From Smallanthus sonchifolius (taxonomy: Eukaryota; Streptophyta; Magnoliopsida; Asterales; Asteraceae): a stretch of 64,000 nucleotides of DNA. The notes beneath the pieces were generated by a model that did not search any database, was not told where the DNA came from, and worked only from the letters and a program-made list of their open reading frames with translations. Location: assembly GCA_023525975.1 (NCBI GenBank), contig CM042021.1, forward strand, positions 102,283,501 through 102,347,500, given 5' to 3'. Below, piece after piece: positions 10,769 to 22,484 of this stretch. Positions within the stretch are counted from its first letter, which is position 1, and each line of letters starts with the position of its first letter. The translations under genes were made by a program, and so were the position numbers.

Positions 10769-13612
10769 ATGAACCGTTTAAAGTTTGAACCCAAGTACAA
10801 TATTTGTGCGTGCTTAACCACAAACACCAAGAAAGCACGTGGTTATGAAGAGATTGTCAAGTTCTTGATAAATTCCAGAATTCACACAACAATATCCACA
10901 CAAGTTTAAGTGTTTGAGAAACATGTGAGGGAGTTTTGGGATAATGTAGAATACAAGAACGAAAACAAGGAGATCTGGATAGAAAGCTCTGTTAGTGGAA
11001 ATACAATAAAAGTTACAAAACAAGTTATTCGTGAAGTGTTAAACTTCAGAGACGCATCTAATTTTCCTTACAAAATTAATCACATTGCAATCTCAGGGAT
11101 AATTCTGAGTATGGGATATGAGGGAACGTTTCTAAGAAGACAGGTGACCAAAACTATGTTTGCAAAACAATGGAGATATCTTGTCCTTGTATTAATTCAT
11201 TGCATGAGTCTCAGAACATCTGCTTTTGATCAAATAGGTGAAGTATTCAGCAGAGCGTTAGTGTGTCTGGCAACTCATAGAAGATTCAAATTTTCAAGAA
11301 TGATATTCGAGGCAATGATTAGTAACTTCGTAGGTCCAAGACAAAACTACAAGTTTCTAATGTACCCAAGATTTGTACAAATGATTATTAATACACTGCT
11401 GCCGAATATGGAAAACGATGGTGTTGAACTACCTTTGGATTCAATGAAAGAAGCAATCTTCAGCAGCATGAATAATGTGAGGAAGACAAGAAAATTTAGT
11501 GGTACTGTGACACCACTATTTCCTAATATGCTTAAAGAAAATCATGATCCGGATTTTACTATTGAAGATGAAATCAATGATTTAATGGCAGAAGATATAG
11601 AAGATGGAGTTGATAGTGACAATGATGAAAATGACCAAGTGCAGAATAATGATCAGGGAAATGATAATGATCAAGGTCATGGTGGTGGTCAAATAAATGT
11701 TATTCAACAGGAAGGTCAAGTTCAAGTTGAAGAACATGATATGTTTTTTGAAGAAAACAGAGTTCCTGAAGTAAATGAAGAAGTTACTGAACCATTACTA
11801 AGTCACACAGAAGAATTTATTGCTGAAGCTGACGATGTCTTAAGTGTGAACACTGAAGTATTAGAAATGAATTATGAGCAGTTAATTGCCACAGCAACAA
11901 CCCAATCAAAGAAAAGAACTTGAACAAACAAAGACCGTACCTTCTAGACCTCCTCCGTCTAAGGGTATTGTATTTACTGATCCAGAATTACAGAAGAAAG
12001 AGAAAACTACAACAAGACTTGATAAAGGCAAGGGTAAAGCTAAAGAGGTACCAGAGAGGCATAAGTCCAAAAGATCTAGAGATTATGAGTTGGTTGATGA
12101 AGAGTTTCTTAACTATGTAACCAGGGAAACTGCAGATGTTGTTAGCCAATTGAAGACTCAGATCTCAAACTTGCAAAGTAGAGAAGCTACTAATTCCAGA
12201 GAGATCAGAGAGTTGAAAATTGAAAGTACTAAACAAAAGGGTGTAATAGCTCAACAACAGCAACAGATTGATCAACTTCAGAAGATGGTATAGGATTTAA
12301 TAGCTTTTACGGGTGTTCAAATTGGTACAAGCCTAGCAGAAAATGTTGAAGAGATTCAGAGTCCAGCAGCCACTGAACCAATTCCTTCTACGAGTGAACA
12401 AGTTCAAACTCCAATTTTTGATGCAACTATGTATGAAGACAACATGTTATTTAATGTTGATATGCTTCTCAATGATGAATGTGAAGGATTGGAGAAAATT
12501 GATGAGAACCAAGAAGAGACAGAGAAGGAAGAAAAAGAAGATGATGAAGAAGTGGTGATCACTGGTGAAAGAAAAGATGACAACAATTCTTCAGATGATG
12601 ATAATAATAGTGGTGGTACTGGTGGTGTTGATGGAAGTGGAAAAACAATTGAAGATACTGAACAAGAAACTCCAACAAACACTAAATACATAAAGTATGA
12701 ATATGAACAACAACAGACGTATGTTGAAGAAGATGGTTCAGTGATTGGTAAACTGGATAAGATTGTAGATGAAAGAGAGCCATTTAATGTTCCTGAAGAT
12801 ATTGATTCATCATCTAAAAGGCAAAAGACTTCAAAGATTGACAAGAGTACTTGGTGGACAGTGACCGAGAAGCCATCAATTATAGAAAAGATTACACACA
12901 CAATAAAGAGTCCAGAATAAGCGTTAACTGGTGAAATATTAGCATGGATGTATGATGGTGAAAAGAGGATGTATGTAATAAAGAGATGTGATGGGAATAT
13001 TCAGTATTTTGACAGGAGTTCAAAGTTAAACACATTGCCATACTGGGATATTCGAGAGCTAAATCAACTGAAGATGATCAATCCATCGAACAATTCATTC
13101 ACTGCAAATTTTGAAGAATTTTTAAAGAGAGAGTGTGGAAAAGCTAAATTTAAAAAGTTGAAACCACAGGTGCCTGAATGCACACAGTTGAAAAGAAATG
13201 ACAAAGACGGTAAAAGAAGGTTTAGATACATTTTGAAGCCTGTTGATACAGTTTCAACTGTTTAAATTCCAGCACGTAAAGAGACATTCATTAAAAGCTT
13301 CAAAAAGTAGGTGTATGATAGCAAAACACATGAAGCTGTGATTATACAGGATTATTTACTAGAAGTCAGATTTTTTGATTCAGTGGATTTGTTTAGCTTT
13401 TCTGATGATGATCTAAAGATTTTGTACAAGAATCCTATTAGATGCGATATGAGCACGAAGATTAAAACTGAAACAAAGTTGTATATGAGAGTCGTGGCTT
13501 GATGTTTGTCAAGAAAACATGAAGCTGGATTGATCAAGAAGAGACTTGCTGCTCTGGATGCTAAGAAGCTAAGTGTTAAAGTCAAAATCAAGCCTGCAAA
13601 AGACAACTTTTG
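10769..13612 (+). pseudogene. Env-like accessory gene of the SIRE-like element, broken
   Basis: The likely start is the ATG at 10769. An in-frame TAA occurs at 10907, then a 337-codon open stretch, a frameshift near 11890-11920, and a second frame running to 13612 with in-frame stops at 12291, 12918, 13263, 13308 and 13500. The N-terminal third aligns by eye with the env-like protein at 35636: shared features are a FWDN/FWSS block, a WRYL....HCMS/CIS segment and a MYPRF(V/L)Q box. An acidic Gln/Asn/Asp-rich linker follows, then a coiled-coil-like stretch (LKTQISNLQSRE) and a C-terminal block beginning WMYDGEKRMY. I see no signal peptide or clear membrane segment, so envelope function is unproven. 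Confidence 0.75.
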
Positions 13613-13644
13613 AAGAATTGATGTTCTGTGGACTAGGTGGAGAT

Positions 13645-14110
13645 TGTTGGAACTTAATAGTCCATAGAAATCAATTAGGTTTTAGAAGTATAACTTCAGA
13701 GTTTTCGGTCGAAAACTTTATGTTTTCGGTCAGAAAATGTTTTTGGTCGAAAACATTTTTCAATCAAGAAGATTTCGATCGAAAACTCTCTAGTATAAAT
13801 AGTTGTGTCTTTTGTATTTTAAGTAACTTTCTCATTTTTGTACTTTGATTTTACAAGTTAATCAAGAGAATTTATGTGTGTTTATGTTGTTAATACTTGA
13901 TTACATTACTGGATTAATGAAGCTAATCATCATGAAGTATGCATTTGGTGTGATTGATAGTATCTAGATTGCTCATCTTTGATTTGTTCTTTTTGGTGTG
14001 GATTTAATTTCTGAATTGTTTTCGTCAATTCAGAGAGTGATTGAAGACTTTTTCCTTGAATATCAGCAGATCTAAGGGAATCACAAAAGGTTTAAATAAA
14101 ATGAAAATAG
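13645..14110 (+). repeat. 3' LTR of the SIRE-like element
   Basis: It starts TGTTGGAACTT right after a purine-rich tract (CTAGGTGGAGA). A TATA box (TATAAATAG, about 13793) lies 150 bp in. Four copies of the TTTTCG(G/A)TCGAAAA palindrome fall upstream of the TATA box, in U3. The end is not fixed because the partner LTR is outside the window. Confidence 0.65.
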
Positions 14111-14250
14111 TTAACATAATATTTATATTTTTCTGAATTTTATAAACATTATATATTGTATTTGTACAATTTATAAAGTTTAATTAGGAATTCTTAAAGT
14201 TAAAGAATGGGTTTAAAAAAAAGGTTTAAATGGAAAAAGGACAAGATCTG

Positions 14251-14336
14251 GCCCCACCTGGGACTCGAACCCGCGTCACAACCGGGTCACGCACCCCACA
14301 CGCATACTAACCACTGGACCAGGGCATGATACCATG
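14251..14336 (-). repeat. tRNA-like sequence, probable SINE head
   Basis: On the minus strand the sequence contains an A-box-like TGGTCCAGTGGTTAG and a perfect B box (GGTTCGAGTCC) at tRNA-like spacing. A T-rich run follows to the left (14210-14225), as for a minus-strand SINE tail. The head resembles that of the SINE at 31619-31923. The acceptor stem pairs poorly, so I do not call a tRNA gene. Confidence 0.5.
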
Positions 14337-15500
14337 TCCGGTTGGTTTGCGCATTAGTTTTAGTTAGTAACCCCGAACAGCCATCATCCCCAAATCGATC
14401 CCAAAACCCTAGCTCCCCAATTCGCCTGATCAGACAAAAGATCGAAGCCCGAACCATGGGGCTTCTAATCCCTTTACTCATACGAACTCAACGACCTAAA
14501 AAGTACCTGAAACGGATACGTAAATTATGAGAATGAGTTGCCGGAGCAGGCTCGAGTTCGTCGGAGGGAGTTCGCGATTTAGAGGTGGATTTGGACACGA
14601 TTTTGAGTGTAGGAAGCTCGCAATGAGTTTCGTCAACGATCATGGGTGGGTATTTATACCCAACTTGGCCTTTAATGGCTCGAACGAGTAAATGTAATTC
14701 AAGGATGAATCGGTTACGAGTTACCCACTAATTAGCTCATGATTTCACCAATTAAACACAGAGGACGATTCGATTGTGTGGCCCTAACGTAATGCCGGTT
14801 ATGGTTTTGCATTAAAATGGTTTAAAGGTCGAATTCGTGAGTCGTGGGTCGGAAACCGGTCGCGCAGGGGCTCGAACTGGCGAGTGAGATGGAAGGGGGG
14901 AAATATCCGGAATTTGCACTCAGGTCTTTGGAGTTTCAAATGTTTAACATTTCATGTAGGAACTTAGGTTTCAGTTTCAGTTTAAGTTTCACAAATTACA
15001 TACCGGACCCTGGACTTTTATAAAGTGAGAAAATTATTAATTTTATAATTTATAAAACTTAATAAATTGTAAATGTTATATGATTATCTTTATATAATTT
15101 TTATAAATTAAAACGGTTTTATTCCTATTAAACTCATTTACTAAATGAAAATATTAGATAAATAACAAAATCTTATAAACCCTAATTAAAGAATTTATAA
15201 TTTAATATTTTTGTAATTTATTTACAAATATGTGTTAATATATTTACATAGGTTTAGAAATAGTCTAGCATATGAAAGTATATATTTATTTAATAGAATA
15301 ATAACAAACACTTATATAACTTCCTTACATAAATATCTATCATTTTTTAACAATTGTATTTAAGGTATGCATGTACGAACACATATGAAAAGTAATAGAT
15401 AAATGAAATAATTTGTTGCAATGGATAGATGCACCCACAAAATAATGAAATTACAAATGCCGGAAAAGTTCAAATAGAGGTCGGAATTTCCTGGTGATTA
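14337..15500. other. No gene recognised
   Basis: The stretch is partly GC-rich (14340-14900), then strongly AT-rich (14990-15440). Short ORFs show no family resemblance. Nothing supported. Confidence 0.5.
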
Positions 15501-15501
15501 C

Positions 15502-16237
15502 AGCTACGAGCTTGTGTGATCGATTTCGGTAACACTTGCGAATCTCACTTACGTCTAGTGGAGTTCTCCTATAACAACAGTTATTATACGAGCATCAAGG
15601 CAGCACCATTCGAGGCATTGTGCGGACATAAATGCCGATCTCCTATCTGTTGGGCTGAAGTTGGAGATTGCCAACTTACGGGTCCCGAACTGGTATTCGA
15701 AACCTCTGAAAAGATCGTTCAAATTCGAAACTGTATGGCAGTAGCTCGTGATCGTCAAAAGAGCTATGCCGACAAGCGTCGTAAACCGTTAGAGTTTCAA
15801 GTAGGTGCATGGTTCTACTCAAAGTCTCACCTTGGAAAGGTGTGATTCGCTTCGGGAAACGAGGCAAACAGAATCCTCATTATTTTGGACCATTCAAAAT
15901 AGTGAAGAGAATCTGCCCAATAGCGTATCAACTGGACTTACCTGAAGGACTTAATGGTGTACATGACGTCTTTCATGTCTCGAACTTGAAGAAATGTCTA
16001 GCAGACGAAACACTCGCGGTTCCTCTTGAGGAACTACACATCGATGAACAGTTGCGTTTTATCGAAGAACCGGTAGAAATCATGGATAGGGAAGTCAAAA
16101 CGCTCAAACATAGTAAAATACCTATTGTTAGAGTTCGTTGGAACTCGAAACGCGGACCAAAATTCACTTGGGAGAGCGAGGATTATATGATGCGCAAGTA
16201 TCCTCATCTGTTCAAGCAATCCACGTCAAACTCTTAA
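15502..16237 (+). pseudogene. Gypsy pol 3' fragment: integrase C-terminus and chromodomain-like block
   Basis: The translation from about 15502 matches the last part of Tekay-type integrase (EFSYNNSY, APFEALCG.KCRSPICW), then switches frame near 15808 into LLKVSPWKGVIRFGKRG and ends with VRVRWNSKRG and FTWESEDYMMRKYPHLF before a stop at 16237. It is clearly related to, but different from, the copy at 100-3669. The 5' end is truncated and a single frameshift breaks it. Confidence 0.85.
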
Positions 16238-16285
16238 GATACTATTCTAATTTTCGAGATGAAAATTTTTTAAACTAGGGGATGA

Positions 16286-17600
16286 TGTGACACCTCAGAA
16301 TTTTTTTTTATTATTTTAATTTTCGGGACAAACATTCTTTCAACTAGGGGATGATGTGACAACCAGGACTTTTCAGTTTAACTCCGTTAGAAAAATCTAG
16401 TTAAAGTTAACCTATCTAACCCTATCTCAAATTTCAAGGACTAATCTTGCCTATATTCAAACTATATACACAAAACTTGAGGGACTAATCTTCTAATTTA
16501 CCTATAATTAATTTCTATTGACTTTGGATAGTCAAACTAACAAAAATTTAACCTATAATTATTTTCTATTGACTTTGGATATTCAAATTACAAGGACCTT
16601 TTATGTCAACTATTAAACTTCATAGCATGAAACCAGAAGGACTAATAGTGTAATTAACCCATTTTCGATTCTGGTTGACTTCTAGAAAGTCAAACTCGCA
16701 GGAATTTTCCAAATTCAAACCTTATAGTTTAAATTCGTTTGAATCCATAACTGAAATAGGTGTTAATGTCATTCACGACATCATAACTACTGTGTTAAAG
16801 CACCATCATTGTCGAATTACACTCAATAATGGGAATTAAACCCACAACCGTCAAATTCATGCCCAAATATCCTCAATTCCATCGAATTCGTATACCATTT
16901 CATAGATTTGACACCTGCGCACACCAAACGAGCATTACTGAAACCTCTGCACCATCTAATTCCATCGGAGAGGGAGCTACAGTAGACGGAGATCAAGTTC
17001 ATCACCGTTGGAACCTGTTCCAGACTATCTCAATCAATTCAACACCTATTCTGGTAATTATCTACACCCATAGCTTTGTCTTTATCCTTAGAATGAAAGC
17101 CCTAAACCAATTAGGGCTTACAACACCAATTTGATCAACATCCCGATTCTAGGGTTCATCATAAACCGGTTTGATCGAACCTTAACTAAAACGTAACCTT
17201 AATCCAATTAAATAATATGCTTAGATTCGCAATTCCACACTCTTTGAAAACCCTAACCTAATTCAGATTTACAACATCGAATTGAACTCGATCCCGAACC
17301 TAGGGTTCATCTAATTACGGTTTAATCGAACTCCAATCTAAACACGTTTATAATTCAATTAAATTACATCATTAGATTCGCAATACTCTAAACAGTGATA
17401 GCCCTATAATTTCAACAGGTTTTATTATCGAGATTGATCAATTTGATTATGTGTTCTTAATCTAGGGTTTCGACTCTCCCAAACCGGATTAAACGAATCT
17501 AAACACGATATTTTTTAAATTAATCATAACCACAGGTTCGTTGTGAACCGATTAACTAAACCCATATGCTTTCAAATCCTATCGCGGTCCAAATCGTGGG
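16286..17600 (+). repeat. 3' LTR of the Gypsy fragment, with a duplicated LTR start
   Basis: A polypurine tract and LTR start (AACTAGGGGATGATGTGACA) occurs twice, with TGTGAC at 16286 and 16355, 69 bp apart. Downstream, a block around CTATTGACTTTGGATA is also repeated (16510, 16567). The outer LTR end is not resolved; 17600 is a guess based on where a different repeat begins. Confidence 0.6.
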
Positions 17601-17689
17601 TTAAAGGGGACTGGTTTGGTTCGGCTTGAGTGGGGGAGTAGAACCCACGAGGTTTGATTGTTAAAACTATTTGGAACCGGAACCATCGC

Positions 17690-18046
17690 GATACCTTAGC
17701 GGGCGGAGATGGTTAAGTAATTGTACTCTTTGGGGGGGAGGCCCGGGTTCGAAGCGGCCTAATCCCGCTATATGGTGTTTAGCGACTTAATAGCGTGAAA
17801 ATAGAAATTATTTTTTTTTAATATAAATAGTAGTAGCGAATAACGATTTAAGGTTTTTGTTTCATTAGATGATTAGTGATAGCGTATTTTAGCTATTTTG
17901 GTGGTGTGACTATTTTTTTTTGTTGATTATAATTGCTACAATAGTTGACTTGATGTATTTCTACTTTACCGCTAAACATGAAATGGCGGGCGTTATTCCA
18001 TCTCTATCGCTACGTAGCATATAGGTAGCATGTCGCTATTGAAAAC
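17690..18046 (+). repeat. Unclassified repeat with tRNA-like box and AATAGCG motifs
   Basis: A B-box-like GGGTTCGAAG sits at 17748, followed by a segment rich in TAGCG/CGCTA words that ends TCGCTATTGAAAACTATG at 18046. I cannot assign it to a class. Confidence 0.3.
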
Positions 18047-18139
18047 TATGATCACATCCATTTGTTGGTTCTTGTATTTTGCTTATTTGGACTTGTTTGG
18101 ATTCCAATTGTACCTGATAACTCTGATTATATTGCATAG

Positions 18140-18206
18140 GCGCTATGCTCGCCTGCACCCAAGGGCTGTGAACTGTAGGAAGAAGAAGTGTGGTCACAGC
18201 AACCAG
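18140..18206 (+). pseudogene. Fragment of a ubiquitin-60S ribosomal protein L40 gene
   Basis: After an intron-like ..ATAG acceptor, 22 codons read RYARLHPRAVNCRKKKCGHS then NQ. This is the conserved C-terminal zinc-ribbon part of eL40, the tail of the ubiquitin-ribosomal fusion. The first residue, a zinc-binding Cys in the family, is Arg here, and homology stops after NQ, short of the basic C-terminus. It is therefore an isolated exon scrap, not a gene. The surrounding sequence gives no ubiquitin part. Confidence 0.85.
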
Positions 18207-19620
18207 TTTATTATCACCTTAACTTCTTAATTTCCTGTGAGAGTGAGTATACAGTATTGTTAGTTTCGATACACACGTAATTGGTTCTAGTAAACTGCAC
18301 CTGGCAATCATGACTCATTCTTCTTAGGTCTCTTAAAATTGTGTAAGTGGTCAAAATGGGTTACTTATGTGAAACTTACACACTTAGAACGGTCCAAATG
18401 AGCCAGCGCCACCACTATCGCCGTCAAAACCATGGCTCGTAAAACTACTGGTTGCTGCAGCCACCGTCGCCGCCTTTGCCATAGCTGCCCCGCTACAGCT
18501 ATTGCTGTCCACCGACGTAAAAACAAATGCGAGTTTGACTCTTACAACTGGGTCCATTTTAGTCAAGACCCGTTTTGACCTGAAACAATGTGATAACTAT
18601 TTTAAATGTGAGCTGTTTTAACCAGAACCAGTTGACCCCTCAACATGACCCGAACCCATTTGACTGTAGTTATAGAGATCGTTTTCCTGGACTTCTATGA
18701 GAATCGTCTCTGATTGAAAACAATTCGATAGTACCCTAGAATGAACAAGAAATAACGTATTTAGATTTCCAGAAACTGCCTTTTGGCCCAGCCTTTTGGC
18801 CCCAGCAGGGGCTAGTCCCTTGGACCCACTAGGGGCGTTGCCCCCTTGTAACCCCCCATTGCTTAGGTGCTTTGCCCCTAAGAACAATGAGGTTCCTAAA
18901 TACTTAGAATCAAATAAACTCAAACAAGCGTGCACTCCGTGTCTCTTGACTTGTTTGATGTATATTATGATTCGCTTGATCAACAAGTCAATCTAATTAC
19001 ACTTAAATGGTATTGATGACACTAAAATCACCAACGTTGACCCTTTAACCTGATCTATTTTACCTGTGATTTTGTTTTTCCAAGGTGTACTAATTAGATA
19101 TACACCAAAACAGAGTTTTGTTTGATTGAAAGAAGGGTAAATAGGTCATTTTGTCGACACATTTTTAATCAGTTTTTTTGTTCTGCACCTAATTTAACAG
19201 AGATTAAGATGAGAAAGATTAAGTTGATTATCTTATTATCTTTAACCGGTATTTATGACAGGTTTGGTCTTAACTTGCACCTAATTTGTTGTTTTCTTGA
19301 TGTAATCGTGTTATGTTCATGAATAACAATAGATTATTGTGTTTATTGTTAGGGCTAGAGAATAGTTTTATTACTTGATATGTGAGTAGGTTGATTATGG
19401 TGAAGAACACAGCAGGGCTTGTGGGCATTCCCAGTTTGGAAGGATGTATGAACAAGGTGAGCTAAATTAGTAACTTTCCCCCTATGTTTCTGAATAATTT
19501 TAATAGAACAATTGAAACCGAAAAGTGTGTTATTTGAGTTAAAGGTTCATAGGGATTTCAATCAAAATCGATAATAATTTGTTTAATATTTATTAGGACA
19601 TCCGATGAAGATCATCCAAT
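18207..19620. other. No intact gene; unassigned, possible captured pieces
   Basis: A GC-rich block occurs at 18780-18880 (repeated GGGGC/GCCCC words). A short ATG-led frame (19397-19455) ends at a good splice donor context, AACAAG|GTGAGC, but I recognise no family. A low-complexity Ala/Ser frame lies on the minus strand at 18384-18566. Nothing is supported as a gene. Confidence 0.4.
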
Positions 19621-19626
19621 TCACTT

Positions 19627-19925
19627 TGTTGGGCATTCGGCTGACTGTTGGTTCAATTGTTGTTTGGCCCATGAAAAGGGCCCAACCCAAGTGTTAGGGG
19701 TTTTAATGGGTAACTTAATGACCAAGTTAGGGTTATTAGGTATTCTTGTTCAACAAGTTTGGGTGAGTCTATAAATAGATGTTACCGGGTTAAGGTTTCA
19801 TGAAGAGAGTTAGAGATTATTGTAATTGGTTTTTTGAGTTATATTTTCTAGTTATAATAAAGTTTTTGGAGAGTTATTCCAATTATTGTTGGTTTCGATT
19901 GAGTTATAACCGGTTCAATCCTTGA
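19627..19925 (+). repeat. Orphan LTR of an older LTR retrotransposon
   Basis: It starts TGTTGGGCATTCGG and has a TATA-like TATAAATAG near 19770. It is followed 2-3 bases later by a tRNA-iMet-type primer-binding site (19928-19939). No second copy lies downstream. The internal region is split by the TRIM inserted at 20019. Confidence 0.6.
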
Positions 19926-19927
19926 AT

Positions 19928-19939
19928 TGGTATCAGAGC
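19928..19939 (+). other. Primer-binding site of the orphan LTR element
   Basis: TGGTATCAGAGC, complementary to initiator tRNA-Met, directly after the LTR. Confidence 0.8.
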
Positions 19940-20018
19940 AAGGTTAAGCTCTTACCCACCAGTTTTTTCGCGGATCAAACTGTGACGATCAAGGCTGTTC
20001 GGCAATCAAGGCTGAATC

Positions 20019-21648
20019 TGAAGGATTAATCTTGATTAAAGATAATTATTAATCTATTAATTGTTTGGTTGAGTTCGTATTAGACTAGAATTGAGTGTAT
20101 TTATTTGATTATTTAATTGTGTTTGAGTTGGGTTGGGATTAGTTTAGTTTTAGTATAAATAAAGGGTTTAAGGGACATTGTAAAGTGTGGTTTTGATTTT
20201 CAATATTAATAAAAGAGTCGATCTTGGTTGAGATTAAATTCTGTGTTCGTGTTCTTAGGCCTGGTTTCCAACAATTGGTATCAGAGCTTGGTGAAAGAAG
20301 ATCGTTTTGAGAGTCGTAGTGTGGAGCCGAGAAGGCAGCAGCCTTTAGGCTGCTGTGACAGTTCTTTTGTGGCGTTGATCGAGAACAAGAAGCGTCTATC
20401 GTTTTATCGATCAAAGAAGAAAAAGATAAGCACCCCTTGTTGCTGCAGGGCTGCAAACGAAAGAAAAAAGAGAAAATGGCTGGGTCGATGAATGCGCTAG
20501 AGATTTGTGGGTTGCCGACAATACTTGTTGATGAGTACTAGAACGACTACCTAGACATGGATATCCAAAAGCAAAATTTGTGGCGAATTTGTTTGGCTAC
20601 ATGTCATATTGGGTTGTTAGGATTGTTGGGATACATGGGCCACGTGAGATGAAGTTGGTGCATGGGCGGTCCAAACAAGCACACGTGGGAATGTGGGATA
20701 AATCTTTTGGTCTAATACAATTTACTTAAATTAATTGGAGATGTTGGTCGCTAAGCTAAAAAAGAAAAAGAACAGTAGTAATTGGATTCAAAACTAAAAT
20801 AGTTAGTTGTGTCTGGTGGTGACGGTTGGTCAGTGGTGGTAAGTTGCGGCTGTGACAACCAAGCAACGAAGGGTTGTGTGAGTCAACCAAGGAATCTATC
20901 GATCTGAGTGATTCAGATTGAGTGGAGGATCAATCGCATGCGAAGGGTGTAAGGATCTGCAAAGTGTTTACCTGTGCGATTCAGGGTGGTACGGTGTGAA
21001 GCCGGTGGAGTATTAGAACCTGTGAGCGGTTCAACGAAGCGACGAATGCATCCAATCTGTGAGAGATCGTTCAAAAGGCTGTGAGAGCTGCGTGCTAGAA
21101 GATCTATGATAGATCAAGAACGTTCTACGTGAAACAGAATTGAAGATTGTGTGAAACGGGTTGAAGAATTTGAGTGATTCAAATTGCGGGTGAAGGTGTG
21201 ATACTTGTGTAGAAGAAAGTTGTGAAAGTGATTAAACTTGAGTGATTCAAGTTGGTGTGAAAGATACGAGTGATTCGGGTTATTGATAAGAAACTAAAGA
21301 TCATGATTGTGATTATCATGATGGTGTGGAGGAGTTACGGGTCTTGCTGGAAATTCAAGATCTAGATGTACAAATCAAGATTAAGAGGGAGAATGAAGGA
21401 TTAATCTTGATTAAAGATAATTATTAATCTATTAATTGTTTGGTTGAGTTCGTATTAGACTAGAATTGAGTGTATTTATTTGATTATTTAATTGAGTTTG
21501 AGTTGGGTTGTGATTAGTTTAGTTTTAATATAAATAAAGGGTTTAGGGGACATTGTAAAGTGTGGTTTTGATTTTCAATATTAATAAAAGAGTCGATCTT
21601 GGTTGAGATCAAATTCTGTGTTCGTGTTCTTAGGCCTGCTTTCCAACA
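20019..21648 (+). mobile_element. Short non-autonomous LTR retrotransposon (TRIM/small LARD type), complete
   Basis: Two 255-bp LTRs (20019-20273 and 21394-21648) start TGAAGGATT and end TTTCCAACA. They differ at only about six positions. A primer-binding site TGGTATCAGAGC (20276-20287) follows the first, and a purine tract (AAGAGGGAGAA) precedes the second. The flanking 5-bp duplication GAATC (20014-20018 and 21649-21653) is exact. The 1.1-kb interior has no gag or pol; it carries four GAGTGATTC-type motifs. Movement would need proteins in trans. It is inserted in the leader of the older LTR element at 19627. Confidence 0.93.
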
Positions 21649-22484
21649 GAATCTATGTGTTTACAATCGAAGACGGTACGGCGGTTATGATCGAAAAGAA
21701 TCAGCGACAACGGTGTTCGGTTTGCAATTGACGGTGGTATCAATCGACGGTGATGTACTCGTGATCGGAGGTACAACTGTGTGAGCGGCGGTGGTTCGGT
21801 TGTGTTTGTGCGATCGGAGCTGTGGTTTTCTTGTTTGCTTTGAACCACGTGAAAGTGTTTCTTTTGCTTGCTATGTTAAAATGCATCACACTTACTTAAT
21901 TTACTAACTAATTTTATCTTTCTTTTTACTAAATCAGGTGGTCTTTTGTATGTTAAAATGGATGCCACAATGCTACTCTTGAATGAAGTTGGAAGGTGTT
22001 TTTTGTATATGAAATGTTTTTGTATGTTAATATGAACGCCGGATAAATGTCTTTAGACAACTAAACTACGTTTCTACTCATGTATGCTTTTAACGGGTTA
22101 TGAATATGCATAATGTAGTTTTAATGGAACTAGGCTTTTAGCCTTTTTATAACTATCCCGCCGCAACGCATTGATAAAAATTATATATATAACTTTAGTT
22201 TTAAAACTATATTCAATTAATTAAATATTAATCAAATTAACTAACACGGTTAATTTAGCAAAAATAATCATCTACATTTAGTTAATACATCAAAATGTTA
22301 AAGTAAACTTCATATGAATATCATTCACCACGTCTGACCAAATGATGAGCTTTATAACACAACCTAAATAATATTAATTTTGATAAAAGACAACTAACTT
22401 TTAATCAATCTGCATAATTAAAAGACGTTATACTACTTCAATTATTTTCCGCTTCTTTAAGGATATGACATGAAATGGTCGAGT
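21649..22484. other. Rest of orphan LTR element and 3' flank of the GH32 gene
   Basis: 21654-21850 continues the leader interrupted by the TRIM. The rest is AT-rich with no ORF of note. It includes the 3' flank of the minus-strand GH32 gene. Confidence 0.4.

Larger units (their letters stand above)
7141..14110 (+). mobile_element. Ty1/Copia element, SIRE/Maximus-like, 3' part only, interrupted by the Gypsy insertion
   Basis: Pol starts abruptly at the edge of the Gypsy LTR in the reverse transcriptase domain and ends with RNase H at 8619. A non-coding spacer follows (8620-10768), then an env-like pseudogene (10769-13612) and a 3' LTR starting TGTTGGAACTT at 13645. This order (pol, then env-like frame, then LTR) is the known layout of SIRE/Maximus Copia elements. 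The 5' half should lie left of the window, beyond the Gypsy element. The outer end of the LTR is not resolved; 14110 is an estimate. Confidence 0.82.

Noticed and set aside
12404..12901. Ser-rich 165-codon minus-strand ORF
   Set aside because: It is the antisense shadow of the acidic Glu/Asp-rich linker in the env-like pseudogene.
14251..14336. tRNA gene on the minus strand
   Set aside because: A and B boxes are good but the acceptor stem does not pair properly and a T-rich SINE-like tail follows.
19397..19455. Short first exon of a host gene (ATG to AACAAG|GTGAGC)
   Set aside because: The donor context is good but the 20 residues match nothing I know and no following exon was found.
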